Shown here piece by piece: positions 45,031 through 53,754 of a stretch of DNA of 64,000 nucleotides. This DNA is from J027 sp965215855. Lineage in GTDB: Bacteria > Chloroflexota > Anaerolineae > Aggregatilineales > J027. The translations under genes and the position numbers were made by a program. Each line of letters begins with the position of its first letter. The first letter of the stretch is position 1. The DNA lies in NCBI GenBank assembly GCA_965215855.1, contig CBDCER010000003.1, positions 2,046,001 to 2,110,000 on the forward strand, given 5' to 3'. A model generated the notes under the pieces. The model was not told the DNA's origin, did no database searches, and saw only the letters and a program-made list of their open reading frames with translations.

Positions 45031-46662
45031 ATGGAATATCAGATCAGGGATGACATCGACAGACTGATGGCAGTTTTGCCCCCAGAAATTGTCCATGCCC
45101 TCAAACAACTTGGGCATCAGGACGAGCTGGTCGAAGTTGTGATGGACCTGGGGCGTCAGCCAGCGGCACGCTATGTAGATGGCACACAAATCTTGCGAGA
45201 AAAAGAGATCACCCATGATGATCTTGAATATGTGGTTTTGCAGTTAAGCAATTTTGATGCTGATAATCGTAGTGGTATCGAGCGCACCCTGCATCGCATC
45301 AGTGCAATTCGTAATCGAGTCGGCGATATTGTGGGTCTGACATGCCGCGTTGGGCGAGCAGTCTTTGGAACCATCGAGATCATCGAAGATCTGATTAGCT
45401 CTCAAAAGTGTGTATTAATACTCGGTGCGCCAGGAGTGGGCAAAACCACAATGTTGCGCGAAGCTGCGCGAGTGTTGGCTGACCAGCGCCGTGTGGTGAT
45501 TGTGGATACTTCCAACGAGATCGGGGGCGACGGGGATATTCCCCACCCAGCTATTGGACAATCGCGCCGGATGCAGGTGTCTCAGCCAACTTTGCAGCAT
45601 GAGGTAATGATTGAGGCCGTTGAAAACCACAACCCAGAGGTCATTATCATTGACGAAATCGGACGCGAATTGGAAGCTCTGGCGGCGCGTACCATCGCCG
45701 AACGGGGAGTCCAATTGATCGGTACAGCGCATGGAAACACGCTGGAGAATCTATTGCGGAATCCCACACTATCGGATTTGGTGGGCGGTGTTCAGGCCGT
45801 TACGCTTTCCGATGAGGAGGCCCGGCGGCGACGAACACAGAAAACGGTGTTGGAGCGCCGTGCGCCACCAACATTTGACATTCTGATCGAGATTCAGGAT
45901 CGGCAACAAATGGTCATTCATCCAGATGTCGCGGCGGCGGTAGATGCTCATCTACGGGGCTATCCATTACCAGCTGAACTTCGGTACCGCGATGAAGATG
46001 GTGAAGTATATACCGAAACAGTGGTTCCGCGCCTGGAACAAAAGCATGGGCGGCAATTCGGGCGACGCGACGTAGACCACCGCCCCCAAACTAATCATCG
46101 CAAAACACGCCGCAAATCTAATGCACAAGCGGAAGCAGTACACGCGTCAGATCCGGCTGATGAGTCGGGCAACGGGTTGGCATCCAATGTCACCATTCAA
46201 GTTTATCCCTATGGGGTGGCCCATAATCGCCTATTGGAAGCCGCTGAGCGTTTGCAGGTATCCATGCAGATTGTGGAGGATATGACGAATGCGGATGTGT
46301 TGGTTACCATCAAAAGCTACTATCGCAATCGACCTCGGCTGATTCTGGATGCAGAGCGACGCAATATCCCGATTCATGTGTTGCGTGCCAATACCGCTGC
46401 CCAAGTGGAAAGTTTCTTGGTTGACATTTTCCAACTGGATACGGAAGAAGAACAAGACCCTTATGAAACGGCCATGGCCGATGTCCAACGGGCGATTCGG
46501 AGTATTCAGGCTGGCAAAACGCGATCCGTCAATCTAAAACCGCAGACCTCCTATATTCGGAGAAGCCAGCACGAACTGATACGAAGTGCCAACCTGGCTT
46601 CGAATAGTTATGGGCGCGAACCCAACCGTTATGTGCGGGTATTTCAATCAGATTTAAACTGA
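45031..46662 (+). CDS. AAA ATPase of the Ycf45/SpoIIIAA-like type with C-terminal R3H-like region
   Basis: A 543-residue ATPase. An N-terminal helical domain precedes the nucleotide-binding core: Walker A GAPGVGKTT near 133, VDTSNEIGGDGDIPHPAIG, Walker B VIIIDEIG and GTAHGNTLENL. A low-complexity basic linker and a C-terminal domain (about 395-480, YPYGVAHNRLLEAAERL, then an R3H-like segment) follow. Related proteins are annotated as R3H single-stranded nucleic acid-binding ATPases; the exact role is not known. A terminator follows at 46681. Confidence 0.82.
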   Translation: MEYQIRDDIDRLMAVLPPEIVHALKQLGHQDELVEVVMDLGRQPAARYVDGTQILREKEITHDDLEYVVLQLSNFDADNRSGIERTLHRISAIRNRVGDIVGLTCRVGRAVFGTIEIIEDLISSQKCVLILGAPGVGKTTMLREAARVLADQRRVVIVDTSNEIGGDGDIPHPAIGQSRRMQVSQPTLQHEVMIEAVENHNPEVIIIDEIGRELEALAARTIAERGVQLIGTAHGNTLENLLRNPTLSDLVGGVQAVTLSDEEARRRRTQKTVLERRAPPTFDILIEIQDRQQMVIHPDVAAAVDAHLRGYPLPAELRYRDEDGEVYTETVVPRLEQKHGRQFGRRDVDHRPQTNHRKTRRKSNAQAEAVHASDPADESGNGLASNVTIQVYPYGVAHNRLLEAAERLQVSMQIVEDMTNADVLVTIKSYYRNRPRLILDAERRNIPIHVLRANTAAQVESFLVDIFQLDTEEEQDPYETAMADVQRAIRSIQAGKTRSVNLKPQTSYIRRSQHELIRSANLASNSYGREPNRYVRVFQSDLN

Positions 46663-46680
46663 CGAGGTACTATCAAAAAC

Positions 46681-46713
46681 AAAGCCGTTGGTCACCATTG
46701 ATCGGCGGCTTTT
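46681..46713 (+). terminator. Terminator after the AAA/R3H ATPase gene
   Basis: AAAGCCG (46681-46687) pairs with CGGCTTT (46706-46712) and continues TTCT. It lies 18 bases past the stop. It also argues against an in-hairpin start at 46688 for the next gene. Confidence 0.65.
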
Positions 46714-46729
46714 CTATTGGAATGGAGTC

Positions 46730-47212
46730 ATGACCAAACATTTTTGGATACGCGCCGGGCTGGTGCTAGTTACCTTAGTTATTATCGGTGGGCTGGCACT
46801 GGCTTATTTGGGCCAGGAAGCGCACATGGTTGAAGCACGAGTAGACTCGCCAGCGGTGGTTTTCGTCGGGCAACCTTTTGATGTGAACATTCATCTGTCC
46901 AATCTCAGTGATGACGACCGGGAAATCGTGAGTATTGGGCTGGAGACAGAAACATTACAGGTAGTGGAAACTGTTCCAGGCTATCGGAGCATTGATGCTG
47001 GAGGGCAATGGACTGAATATATCTTCTCGCGGCGTCTTCGCCCAACTTTGTCGCCAGATGGGGAACTAAACTTGCGCTTGCAATTGCTGGCAATTACACC
47101 AAGCATCATCGAAACCGAGATCGTCCTCTGGTTTCATAATGGCATTCGGGGCGACTATGTGCCGCTGAAAGTCCATGCCATACGCCATCCCATGCCCTGG
47201 CTAGGCCGGTAA
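46730..47212 (+). CDS. Membrane-anchored hypothetical protein
   Basis: A 160-residue protein with an N-terminal membrane anchor (WIRAGLVLVTLVIIGGLALAY is the hydrophobic stretch, about 6-26). An outer beta-rich domain (VDSPAVVFVGQPFDVNIHLSN) looks like an immunoglobulin-type or CARDB-like fold. The ATG at 46730 is chosen because the longer frame would begin inside a terminator hairpin. No function can be assigned. It converges with dnaA. Confidence 0.6.
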   Translation: MTKHFWIRAGLVLVTLVIIGGLALAYLGQEAHMVEARVDSPAVVFVGQPFDVNIHLSNLSDDDREIVSIGLETETLQVVETVPGYRSIDAGGQWTEYIFSRRLRPTLSPDGELNLRLQLLAITPSIIETEIVLWFHNGIRGDYVPLKVHAIRHPMPWLGR

Positions 47213-47236
47213 TGTGCTTTTATATTTCTCACCAGA

Positions 47237-48697
47237 CTAGACCATCACCTCACGGATCTTCTGGCGAATATCGTTAACGCGTTGGCGGATCTGGGTATCA
47301 GCCTTAATTTGCTCGACGACTTTGTTATAGCTATACAGAACAGTGCTATGATTGCGTCCGCCCATCGCTCCGCCGATTTCGGGCCAGGAAGCTTGAGTCT
47401 CTTCGCGGGCCAGATAAATTGCCCATTGTCGAGCTTGCACCACATCTTTGGTGCGGCGCTTACCAATCAAATCCTTCAAAGATAATTGCAATACTTTGGC
47501 AGTACCTTCCAATACTTGGTCCAGTGTAAGCCGGTAGATATTGCGAGCTTCTGGTTGGGTTGGCACCTGTCGCCGCTTGTTGCTGCGTTGTTCGGCCAAC
47601 ACCTGCTCGGCAATTTCAAAGGTGAGCGGCGTGCCCATCAACGCTGAATGCGCCAGGATTTGTGTTAATACCCCTTCCAGTTCACGAATATTGCGTGATG
47701 CTTTTTGTGCGATCAGGTGGGCAACATCATTTGCCAGTGGATAGCCGCGCCGCTCTGATTTATCATGCACAATTGCCAACCGGGTTTCCAGCGATGGTGC
47801 TTGAATATCGACCAGCAATCCCCACTCTAAGCGGGATAATAGTCGTTTTTCGAGACCTTTGATTTCAGACGGACGACGATCAGCGGCAATGACTACTTGT
47901 TTACCTTGACCGTGTAGTGCATTAAATGTATGAAAAAATTCTTCCTGTGTACTTTCCTTGCCCGCAATAAATTGAATATCATCTACCAGCAAAATATCAA
48001 CGTGCCGATAATGTTCACGGAAAGTGGTTGTATTCTTCTTGCGAATAGACTCTACTAAATGATTCGTAAATTGTTCGCAAGTCGTATAGAGAATTTTCTG
48101 ATCTTGTCCGACACAGGCATTGCCGATAGCATGTAGGAGATGAGTTTTGCCTAAGCCAACATCACCATAAATAAAGAGGGGGTTATAAACTTGACCAGGC
48201 GCACGGACCACCGCCTGTGCTGCTGCGTGGGCTAACTGGTTGCTGGAACCCACTACAAAGTTATCAAAAGTATATTGGGTATTCAGCCCAGAATCCCATT
48301 CTTCCTCATAGTTATAGGGCAAATCCCAACTGCTAAAAAACGAATTAGGCGTTGTTGGCGCTGCTGTTTCTGTAGCCATCGGTTCTGAAAGCAACGGCAT
48401 ATGATTAGGGGTAACTGTGCGTTGGATTGGATTGGAAACCACAAAAACAACTTCAACCGGTTCTCGATAAATTTCGGAAAGGGTATGCTTAATGGCCCGG
48501 TAAAGACGTTGCTCTAGCCAATCCTTGACATAAGCATTTCGCACACTGATCGTGTAAGTATTGTCTTGGTATCCAACGAATTTGCAGTCGCGGACCCATG
48601 TATCATAAGCGGCTCTATTCAGTTGTAATTCGAGCTGGCCTTGTGTGGCAAGCCAGGCGTCTTTTGGTCTCATCGGTTTCGCCTTTTCTGCCGACAC
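47237..48697 (-). CDS. dnaA: Chromosomal replication initiator protein DnaA
   Basis: Opens the replication origin. The 486 residues include an N-terminal DnaA domain (AWLATQGQLELQLNRAAYDTW region) and a variable linker. The AAA core has Walker A GDVGLGKTH near 185 and VDDIQFIAGK, and the DNA-binding domain IV ends in GGRNHSTVLYS. dnaN, recF and gyrB are not adjacent, so the usual dnaA-dnaN order is broken here. The upstream region lacks a convincing cluster of DnaA boxes. Confidence 0.95.
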   Translation of the reverse strand: MSAEKAKPMRPKDAWLATQGQLELQLNRAAYDTWVRDCKFVGYQDNTYTISVRNAYVKDWLEQRLYRAIKHTLSEIYREPVEVVFVVSNPIQRTVTPNHMPLLSEPMATETAAPTTPNSFFSSWDLPYNYEEEWDSGLNTQYTFDNFVVGSSNQLAHAAAQAVVRAPGQVYNPLFIYGDVGLGKTHLLHAIGNACVGQDQKILYTTCEQFTNHLVESIRKKNTTTFREHYRHVDILLVDDIQFIAGKESTQEEFFHTFNALHGQGKQVVIAADRRPSEIKGLEKRLLSRLEWGLLVDIQAPSLETRLAIVHDKSERRGYPLANDVAHLIAQKASRNIRELEGVLTQILAHSALMGTPLTFEIAEQVLAEQRSNKRRQVPTQPEARNIYRLTLDQVLEGTAKVLQLSLKDLIGKRRTKDVVQARQWAIYLAREETQASWPEIGGAMGGRNHSTVLYSYNKVVEQIKADTQIRQRVNDIRQKIREVMV

Positions 48698-49338
48698 ACC
48701 GCGTAGTTAATTTAGCAAAAACAATCCCACTCCGCCCGAAGCGGCTCGCTAAACTATCGGTTATGTCCGTTAGTCGATTGTTATTTTTTTGTTGTATGAA
48801 GCATCTCTTACGGGAATGCGCTAGACCTGTGTGGTAGACAGTATCTCTCGCGGAACAGTACGCAGCATCTCTCTGTGAGGATTATCAAGTTGTGAAAATT
48901 AGATGTTTTTTCAGGTCATCATTCCCAATGTAAAAATATTTTAGCAAACAGCATGAAAAGACTCAACCGATTTTGGGCATTTTTACCTTAAAGAGTTGAA
49001 CCTTTTAAGGTTGACTCTAAGTGACTCCATTACATGATTTTTTCGACCATTTGTTCGGCAGTATATATGGGGGGTAGATTATCGTTCACCCCAACAGGTG
49101 GGGGGCAAAATAGGAAAATTGCTCTTTATCGACCCGAATGTTAAAATTTTCAACTTTTCCCAAAATGTCCGTTTTTATGTACAAACGCGATTCCTAAAGC
49201 CAAAAATGAAAGCAAGGCATGTGATGTTTTACCGTATCAGCACTGACAAGAATCACCTTTTGGGAAATTTTTCTCAATCGCACTGTATACTAAAGCTTAG
49301 TAGCCTAAGCTTAGATCTGAGCAACGTAGGATGTGATA
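48698..49338. other. Long divergent intergenic region between dnaA and spoVS
   Basis: About 640 AT-rich bases. It holds three direct copies of AGYATCTCT (48800, 48840, 48864) and an AACCTT-TT-AAGGTT dyad near 49000. One near-consensus DnaA box, TTATGTACA, is at about 49174. Promoters for both genes must lie here. It is not convincing as oriC. Confidence 0.45.
48800..48872. repeat. Three short direct repeats upstream of dnaA
   Basis: AGCATCTCT at 48800-48808, AGTATCTCT at 48840-48848 and AGCATCTCT at 48864-48872, each followed by a G/C/A-rich stretch such as CGGGAA or CGCGGAA. They lie 100-175 bases before the dnaA start and could be operator sites. Confidence 0.4.
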
Positions 49339-49653
49339 ATGAACGCCCTAGATCCAACAGCACATGCATCCGACACACATCGCACAAAAGCTGCAATCAT
49401 CAAAGTTGCGGCGAATTCGAGGTCTACTTCAGTCGCCGGGGCGATTGCGGGGGTCATTAGAGAACATCAACATGCCGAGGTGCAAGCCATCGGCGCTGGC
49501 GCTGTCTATCAGGCAGTCAAGGCGCTGGCTATTGCCCGCAGTTATCTATCACAAGAGACAGATATTGTGAGCGTTCCGATCTTTACTGATGTCATCATTA
49601 ATGGACAGGAACGCACCGCTATTCGGTTCATCGTTGATGCTAAACCTTTCTAG
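49339..49653 (+). CDS. spoVS: Stage V sporulation protein S homologue
   Basis: A 104-residue Alba-like SpoVS protein with the family core VAANSRSTSVAGAIAGVIREH and AVYQAVKALAIAR. It is longer at the N-terminus than Bacillus SpoVS. SpoVS-like proteins occur in many non-sporulating bacteria and probably bind nucleic acid, so the name does not imply spores here. ATG 49339 is chosen (AGGA seven bases upstream) over GTG 49333. Confidence 0.9.
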   Translation: MNALDPTAHASDTHRTKAAIIKVAANSRSTSVAGAIAGVIREHQHAEVQAIGAGAVYQAVKALAIARSYLSQETDIVSVPIFTDVIINGQERTAIRFIVDAKPF

Positions 49654-49686
49654 ACGTTCGTAGACGAGGACGTTGGGAGGTTGTTT

Positions 49687-49719
49687 CCCTGGAAGACGTA
49701 AGTGCTTCCGGGGTTGTTT
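49687..49719 (+). terminator. Terminator of spoVS
   Basis: CCCTGGAAG (49687-49695) pairs with CTTCCGGGG (49705-49713) with one G-T pair, followed by TTGTTT. It lies 34 bases after the spoVS stop. Confidence 0.65.
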
Positions 49720-49780
49720 GGGTTATGGGAGTCGTGTAGTTATCTAGATAAGGGTTTTTTATACTTACCCCCAAAAACTA

Positions 49781-50999
49781 GTAGTCTAGCAAACGTCAAT
49801 TGTCGGATAGAGTTTGTGCAACTTGATACGAGCATCCTCGGTAGTGAAGCGCCAATGAACGGTTGACTGTTGGTAATTGCGGCGGTGTTGCCAATCAGCT
49901 ATCTTTGCTTTCAGGGTGTCCTGGTCGGGGATTCGTGCCTGAGTACATTGACGATGCAGCACACTCAATTCAATTTCTGCCATATTGAGCCAACTGCCAT
50001 GCTTGGGCGTGAAATGAATTTCCAATTTCTCAATGATGCGGCGAGCCTCGGCAGGTTCGAAAGCCTCATAAAGTGAGGCGAATTTGTGGGTATTGAGATT
50101 ATCCATCACCAACACAATCTTCTCAGCATCCGGGAAATGGATATCCACTAAATCCTTCATACAGTGAGCAAAATCAATCATGGTGCGGCGCTCCGTCACT
50201 TTGACATGTCGCCATGCCGCCAACGGTGCAAAAAAGATGAACATGTTGCTGGTCCCATTGCGTTCATATTCATAATCATATTTGGCGACGTCCCCTGGTC
50301 GTACTGGCAAGGGTAATCGTGTTTCCCTGGTCAGTTGTTTACTGCCCTCATCAAAGCACACAAAGGGGCGTTTGGGATGGTGCGGGCGATGATAAACTTC
50401 CAGAACATCCTCCATTGCACAAACAAACGCGGCATTTTCTTTGGGAGGGATACACCATTGCTCTTTTAGCCACGGCTTAAGTTCGTTTTTTTCAGCGTTA
50501 GCCGCACCGTTTCGCGTGAGATGGTCTCGACCACCTCCAATTCGATCAGTTTGTCAGCCAACATTTGCATCGACCATCGCTCATGTCCATCTGGCGCCTC
50601 ACTACATGCTATCTGTATCAACCGGGCTTCAGCTGCTCCATCTAAGAGTTTTTTCTTCTTTTTTTGCGGGCGCTTATGATTCAAGGCAGCCTCAATACCC
50701 TTCATCACGCATGTTTCTCGAATGCGTTCCACTGTTCGCTGATGCACACCCAATGCTGGGGCAATATCAGCATCTTTCCAACCCCCATCCTCTCGATTTT
50801 CATCAGCCAGCAATAATATCCGGGCACGGGTCATGCGCCGGGCTGCACCCTTGCCTTTCTTCACCATTGCTGTCAATTCCTCACGTTCTTCGTCGCTCAA
50901 CGTCACACGATAGACTTTCGCTGGCATCTTTTCTCTCCTCGTCCTATACTCACCGAGAAGGATGCCACATCATCCGGCAAAAACCAATTGGCAATCTAC
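49781..50999 (-). mobile_element. IS630-family element nested in the IS3 left end
   Basis: A 1219-bp element starting GTAG and ending CTAC with a shared GYCGGAT block 22-28 bases inside each end. It is flanked by TA on both sides (49779-49780 and 51000-51001), the standard IS630 target duplication. It split the CTAG of the IS3 terminal repeat. Confidence 0.85.
49786..50927 (-). CDS. IS630 transposase made from two frames
   Basis: Frame one (50927-50466) has an N-terminal helix-turn-helix region (LGVHQRTVERIRE). Frame two (open to 49786) has the DDE catalytic core: Asp in VCFDEGSKQ, Asp in LVMDNLNTHK and Glu in SWLNMAEIELS. They join in the -1 direction at a run of seven A (coding strand CTGAAAAAAACG), where slippage gives the expected ELKPWLKEQW. 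Frameshifting or RNA polymerase slippage on A-runs is known in IS630 elements, so the gene may be functional. Confidence 0.8.
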
Positions 51000-51059
51000 T
51001 AGACCACAAGGATAACTCGTTTTGAGGATAAAATCAGAGCAACTTGTGGAGAGAAAAAG

Positions 51060-51353
51060 ATGAGTAGAAAACGACGAGCATACAGCGCCCAGTTCAAGTT
51101 CCGGGTGGCAATGGAAGCGATCAAAGAAAAAAGAACGGTCAATGAGATCGCCAGCGAACATCAGATTCATCCAACGCTGGTGCGTGACTGGAAAAGGCAA
51201 TTGCTCAAAGGCGGAGCCAGCGTTTTTGAACGGGGAAACAAAACACAAAAACAAAAGGAAACAGGTGTTCCTGAAGCGGAATTATACGAACAGATTGGGC
51301 GGCTCAAGATGGAACTTGAGTGGCTGAAAAAAAAAGTTACCCCCTACAGTTGA
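51060..51353 (+). CDS. IS3-family transposase OrfA
   Basis: A 97-residue helix-turn-helix protein (RAYSAQFKFRVAMEAIKE, NEIASEHQIHPTLVRDWKR) with a leucine-rich C-terminal helix. It ends shortly after a run of nine A at 51327-51335. OrfB is in the +1 frame, so loss of one A in the transcript (or gain of two) would fuse them. Confidence 0.85.
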   Translation: MSRKRRAYSAQFKFRVAMEAIKEKRTVNEIASEHQIHPTLVRDWKRQLLKGGASVFERGNKTQKQKETGVPEAELYEQIGRLKMELEWLKKKVTPYS

Positions 51354-51366
51354 GGCCAAACGGGCG

Positions 51367-52173
51367 ATGATAGACAACCAGCATCCTGACATCAGTATTC
51401 GGCGGCAGTGCGCCTTGGTGGGTCTCAACCGCGCAACATATTATATGAAACCAGCGGGGGAAACACCCTTCAATCTGCAACTGATGCGGCTAATTGATGA
51501 ACAATATCTGAAAACGCCCTTCTACGGGTACCCTAAAATGACCGTCCATTTACGGCGGCTGGGACATCTAGTCAATCCCAAGCGTATCGCCCGCTTGATG
51601 CGGCTGATGGGTTTACAGGCTATTGTTCCCAGACGGAAGCTGACCCAGCCGGCACCAGGCCACAAGATTTATCCCTACCTGCTGCGAAACGTGGCGATCA
51701 CCCGCCCTAATCACGTCTGGAGTACCGACATCACGTATGTGCCCTTACAGCAAGGATTCATGTATCTGGTGGCTATTATCGATTGGTTTAGCCGCTATGT
51801 ACTGGCCTGGCAGCTATCCAACACGCTGGAAGGCAGCTTTTGCCTGGCGGCCCTGGAATTAGCACTCCGCCAGCACACACCTGAGATCTTCAACACCGAT
51901 CAGGGCGCTCAATTTACAGCGGATAAGTTTACCGGACGTTTGCAGGCGGCGAATATTGCTATCAGCATGGATGGGCGCGGGCGTGCCCTGGACAACATCT
52001 TTGTCGAACGCTTGTGGCGTACCGTCAAATATGAGGACATCTACTTGAAGCATTATGAAACCGTTCCAGCATTGGAAAGGGGGCTACACGACTACTTCCA
52101 TTTCTATAATCATGAACGACCCCATCAGAGCCTGGCTTACCGGGTTCCCAGCGAGGTTTATCGATCTTGTTGA
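51367..52173 (+). CDS. IS3-family transposase OrfB (rve integrase core)
   Basis: A 268-residue DDE protein with Asp in WSTDITYVPL, Asp in FNTDQGAQFT and Glu in DNIFVERLWRTVK. The first ATG is at 51367, but the frame is open upstream to the A9 run, consistent with an OrfAB fusion made by slippage. Confidence 0.88.
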   Translation: MIDNQHPDISIRRQCALVGLNRATYYMKPAGETPFNLQLMRLIDEQYLKTPFYGYPKMTVHLRRLGHLVNPKRIARLMRLMGLQAIVPRRKLTQPAPGHKIYPYLLRNVAITRPNHVWSTDITYVPLQQGFMYLVAIIDWFSRYVLAWQLSNTLEGSFCLAALELALRQHTPEIFNTDQGAQFTADKFTGRLQAANIAISMDGRGRALDNIFVERLWRTVKYEDIYLKHYETVPALERGLHDYFHFYNHERPHQSLAYRVPSEVYRSC

Positions 52174-52294
52174 GATTCTGGTATCAATTTCCGAGCTTAA
52201 TTTTGCCAATCTGTGGTCTTGACGATGGGGGTAACTATATTTTGCCAGCACAACAAGAGCGGGTAAACTTAGCGAACGGTTCACTACCCAACCA

Positions 52295-53715
52295 GAGGGT
52301 TGAACAAATAAAACAAAGTTAACAAAACCTTGCGGAAGCACTCCGAAGTGGATACTTGTAGTTGTCTCTAACAAACACAAGACCAGAACGGAGTGTAGGA
52401 TCATGATACTCCAACGGGAGGTCATGCAGCAAAACCGTGAAGTGAAGTTGGTGACCGTACCAGATGGATTCGCCAAAGATCGGGTAGCGCAACGCTACAT
52501 AGCCTTTTTCGAGTGGTTAGATTGGACACAAGTACTCGAACGTGATGAAACCCAAGTTTATCCAGGACGCTTACCGCATTCCGAGGCATCATACATCAAG
52601 GCGTATTTGGTGATGGTTTGTGAGAAACACAGTACGGTGAGTACATTGCACCAATATCTGCTGGAACACCCAGCCCTGGTATGGGTCATTGGTTTTCGCG
52701 TTGTGGCCGATGAACAGCGTATTGAAGGCTTTGATGTTGAGGCGAGTATACCCACAGCGGGACATCTGCGACGTAAGCTCCAGACCCTGAATGATCGTGT
52801 GTTAACCGCGCTGCTGGCGGGTACAGTCGAAACACTGTGTGAGATTATCCCTGATCTGGGTGAAACAGTATCGCTGGATGTCAAACACATTTATGCTTAC
52901 GTCAAAGCCAATAACCCGCGCACCTATGTCAAAGATCGCTATGATAAGACCCAGCAACCGTCGGGTGATCCGGATTGTCGATTAGGCGTGAAACGCAACC
53001 AGAACCAGGAAACCACCAGCGGTCAAACCAAAGTCGAAAAAGAATACCTTTGGGGCTATGGCACGGGTATCGCGGTGACACGCACGCCAGAGGGTGATGA
53101 GGTGGTACTGGCCGAATACACCCAACCCTTCAATGCCGCCGATGTTACATATGGATTGAGTTTGCTGGAACGGTCTCGCCGTAACCTGAAACGTCCGCCG
53201 CGCAATATCACGGCTGACGCGGCCTTCGATGCCTGGTACATGTATCAAGGCAGTGCCGAAGTAGGCGGCATTGCGGCTATCGCTTTGAACTTACGCGGAC
53301 ATCCAACCACCTGTTTTGGTGAAAATGGGTATCCCATTTGCGCCTGTAATGGCCTGGAAATGACACCGGGTTGTATTTGGATTGAAGATACTCACCGCTG
53401 CCAGAGTTTCACATGCTTTCACTGTCGCAACCATCGCATTCTCAATATCGAACCGGGGGGCTTGATGCGGCTACAATTGGATCGGCAGTCAGATGCCTAC
53501 AAGAACATCTACAAACAGCGCACTGCTGCTGAACGCATCAACTCCCAGGCCAAAGAACACGGCATTGAGCGACCTCGACAACGTAACCAACAATCCGTTG
53601 CCCACCGAAATACCCTGATTTACATCGTGATCAATGTCAAGACGCTGCACCGTATTCATAAACGTAAACGTAATTCAAAATTGTCTCGGAGGGTTGCCTA
53701 ATTTGTTCAACCCTC
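52295..53715 (+). mobile_element. DDE insertion sequence with 15-bp ends and 6-bp target repeats
   Basis: A 1421-bp element with GAGGGTTGAACAAAT at the left and its exact complement at the right (53701-53715). It is flanked by CAACCA at 52289-52294 and 53716-53721. It starts 56 bases after the IS3 right end. The family is not certain. Confidence 0.85.
52403..53701 (+). CDS. DDE transposase (IS1182/IS4-like)
   Basis: A 432-residue transposase with an N-terminal helical domain and an RNase H-like core. Candidate catalytic residues are Asp in VSLDVKHIYAYVK, Asp in TADAAFDAWYM and Glu in TAAERINSQAKEH. Between them is a cysteine-rich insert (CFGENGYPICACNG, CFHC). The frame is intact and the element has clean ends, so it may be active. 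The stop overlaps the right inverted repeat. Confidence 0.8.
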   Translation: MILQREVMQQNREVKLVTVPDGFAKDRVAQRYIAFFEWLDWTQVLERDETQVYPGRLPHSEASYIKAYLVMVCEKHSTVSTLHQYLLEHPALVWVIGFRVVADEQRIEGFDVEASIPTAGHLRRKLQTLNDRVLTALLAGTVETLCEIIPDLGETVSLDVKHIYAYVKANNPRTYVKDRYDKTQQPSGDPDCRLGVKRNQNQETTSGQTKVEKEYLWGYGTGIAVTRTPEGDEVVLAEYTQPFNAADVTYGLSLLERSRRNLKRPPRNITADAAFDAWYMYQGSAEVGGIAAIALNLRGHPTTCFGENGYPICACNGLEMTPGCIWIEDTHRCQSFTCFHCRNHRILNIEPGGLMRLQLDRQSDAYKNIYKQRTAAERINSQAKEHGIERPRQRNQQSVAHRNTLIYIVINVKTLHRIHKRKRNSKLSRRVA

Positions 53716-53754
53716 CAACCATAAACCCCTGATAGTTATGGAGTTTGAAGCAAT

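Larger units (their letters stand above)
49760..52239 (+). mobile_element. IS3-family element, interrupted near its left end by an IS630 element
   Basis: The left end TATACTTACCCCCA (49760-49773) and right end (complement TATAGTTACCCCCA, 52226-52239) match. The inner CTAGACCACA and CAAGACCACA also match once the IS630 insert is removed. It is flanked by TTTT (49756-49759 and 52240-52243). Without the insert it is about 1.26 kb, typical of IS3. The broken left repeat probably immobilises it. Confidence 0.8.

Noticed and set aside
48698..49338. oriC next to dnaA
   Set aside because: Only single imperfect DnaA-box matches, no AT-rich 13-mer set that stands out and no dnaN neighbour.
49687..49780. 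An additional small gene between spoVS and the IS elements
   Set aside because: The stretch is a terminator hairpin plus the IS3 left end, with no usable frame.
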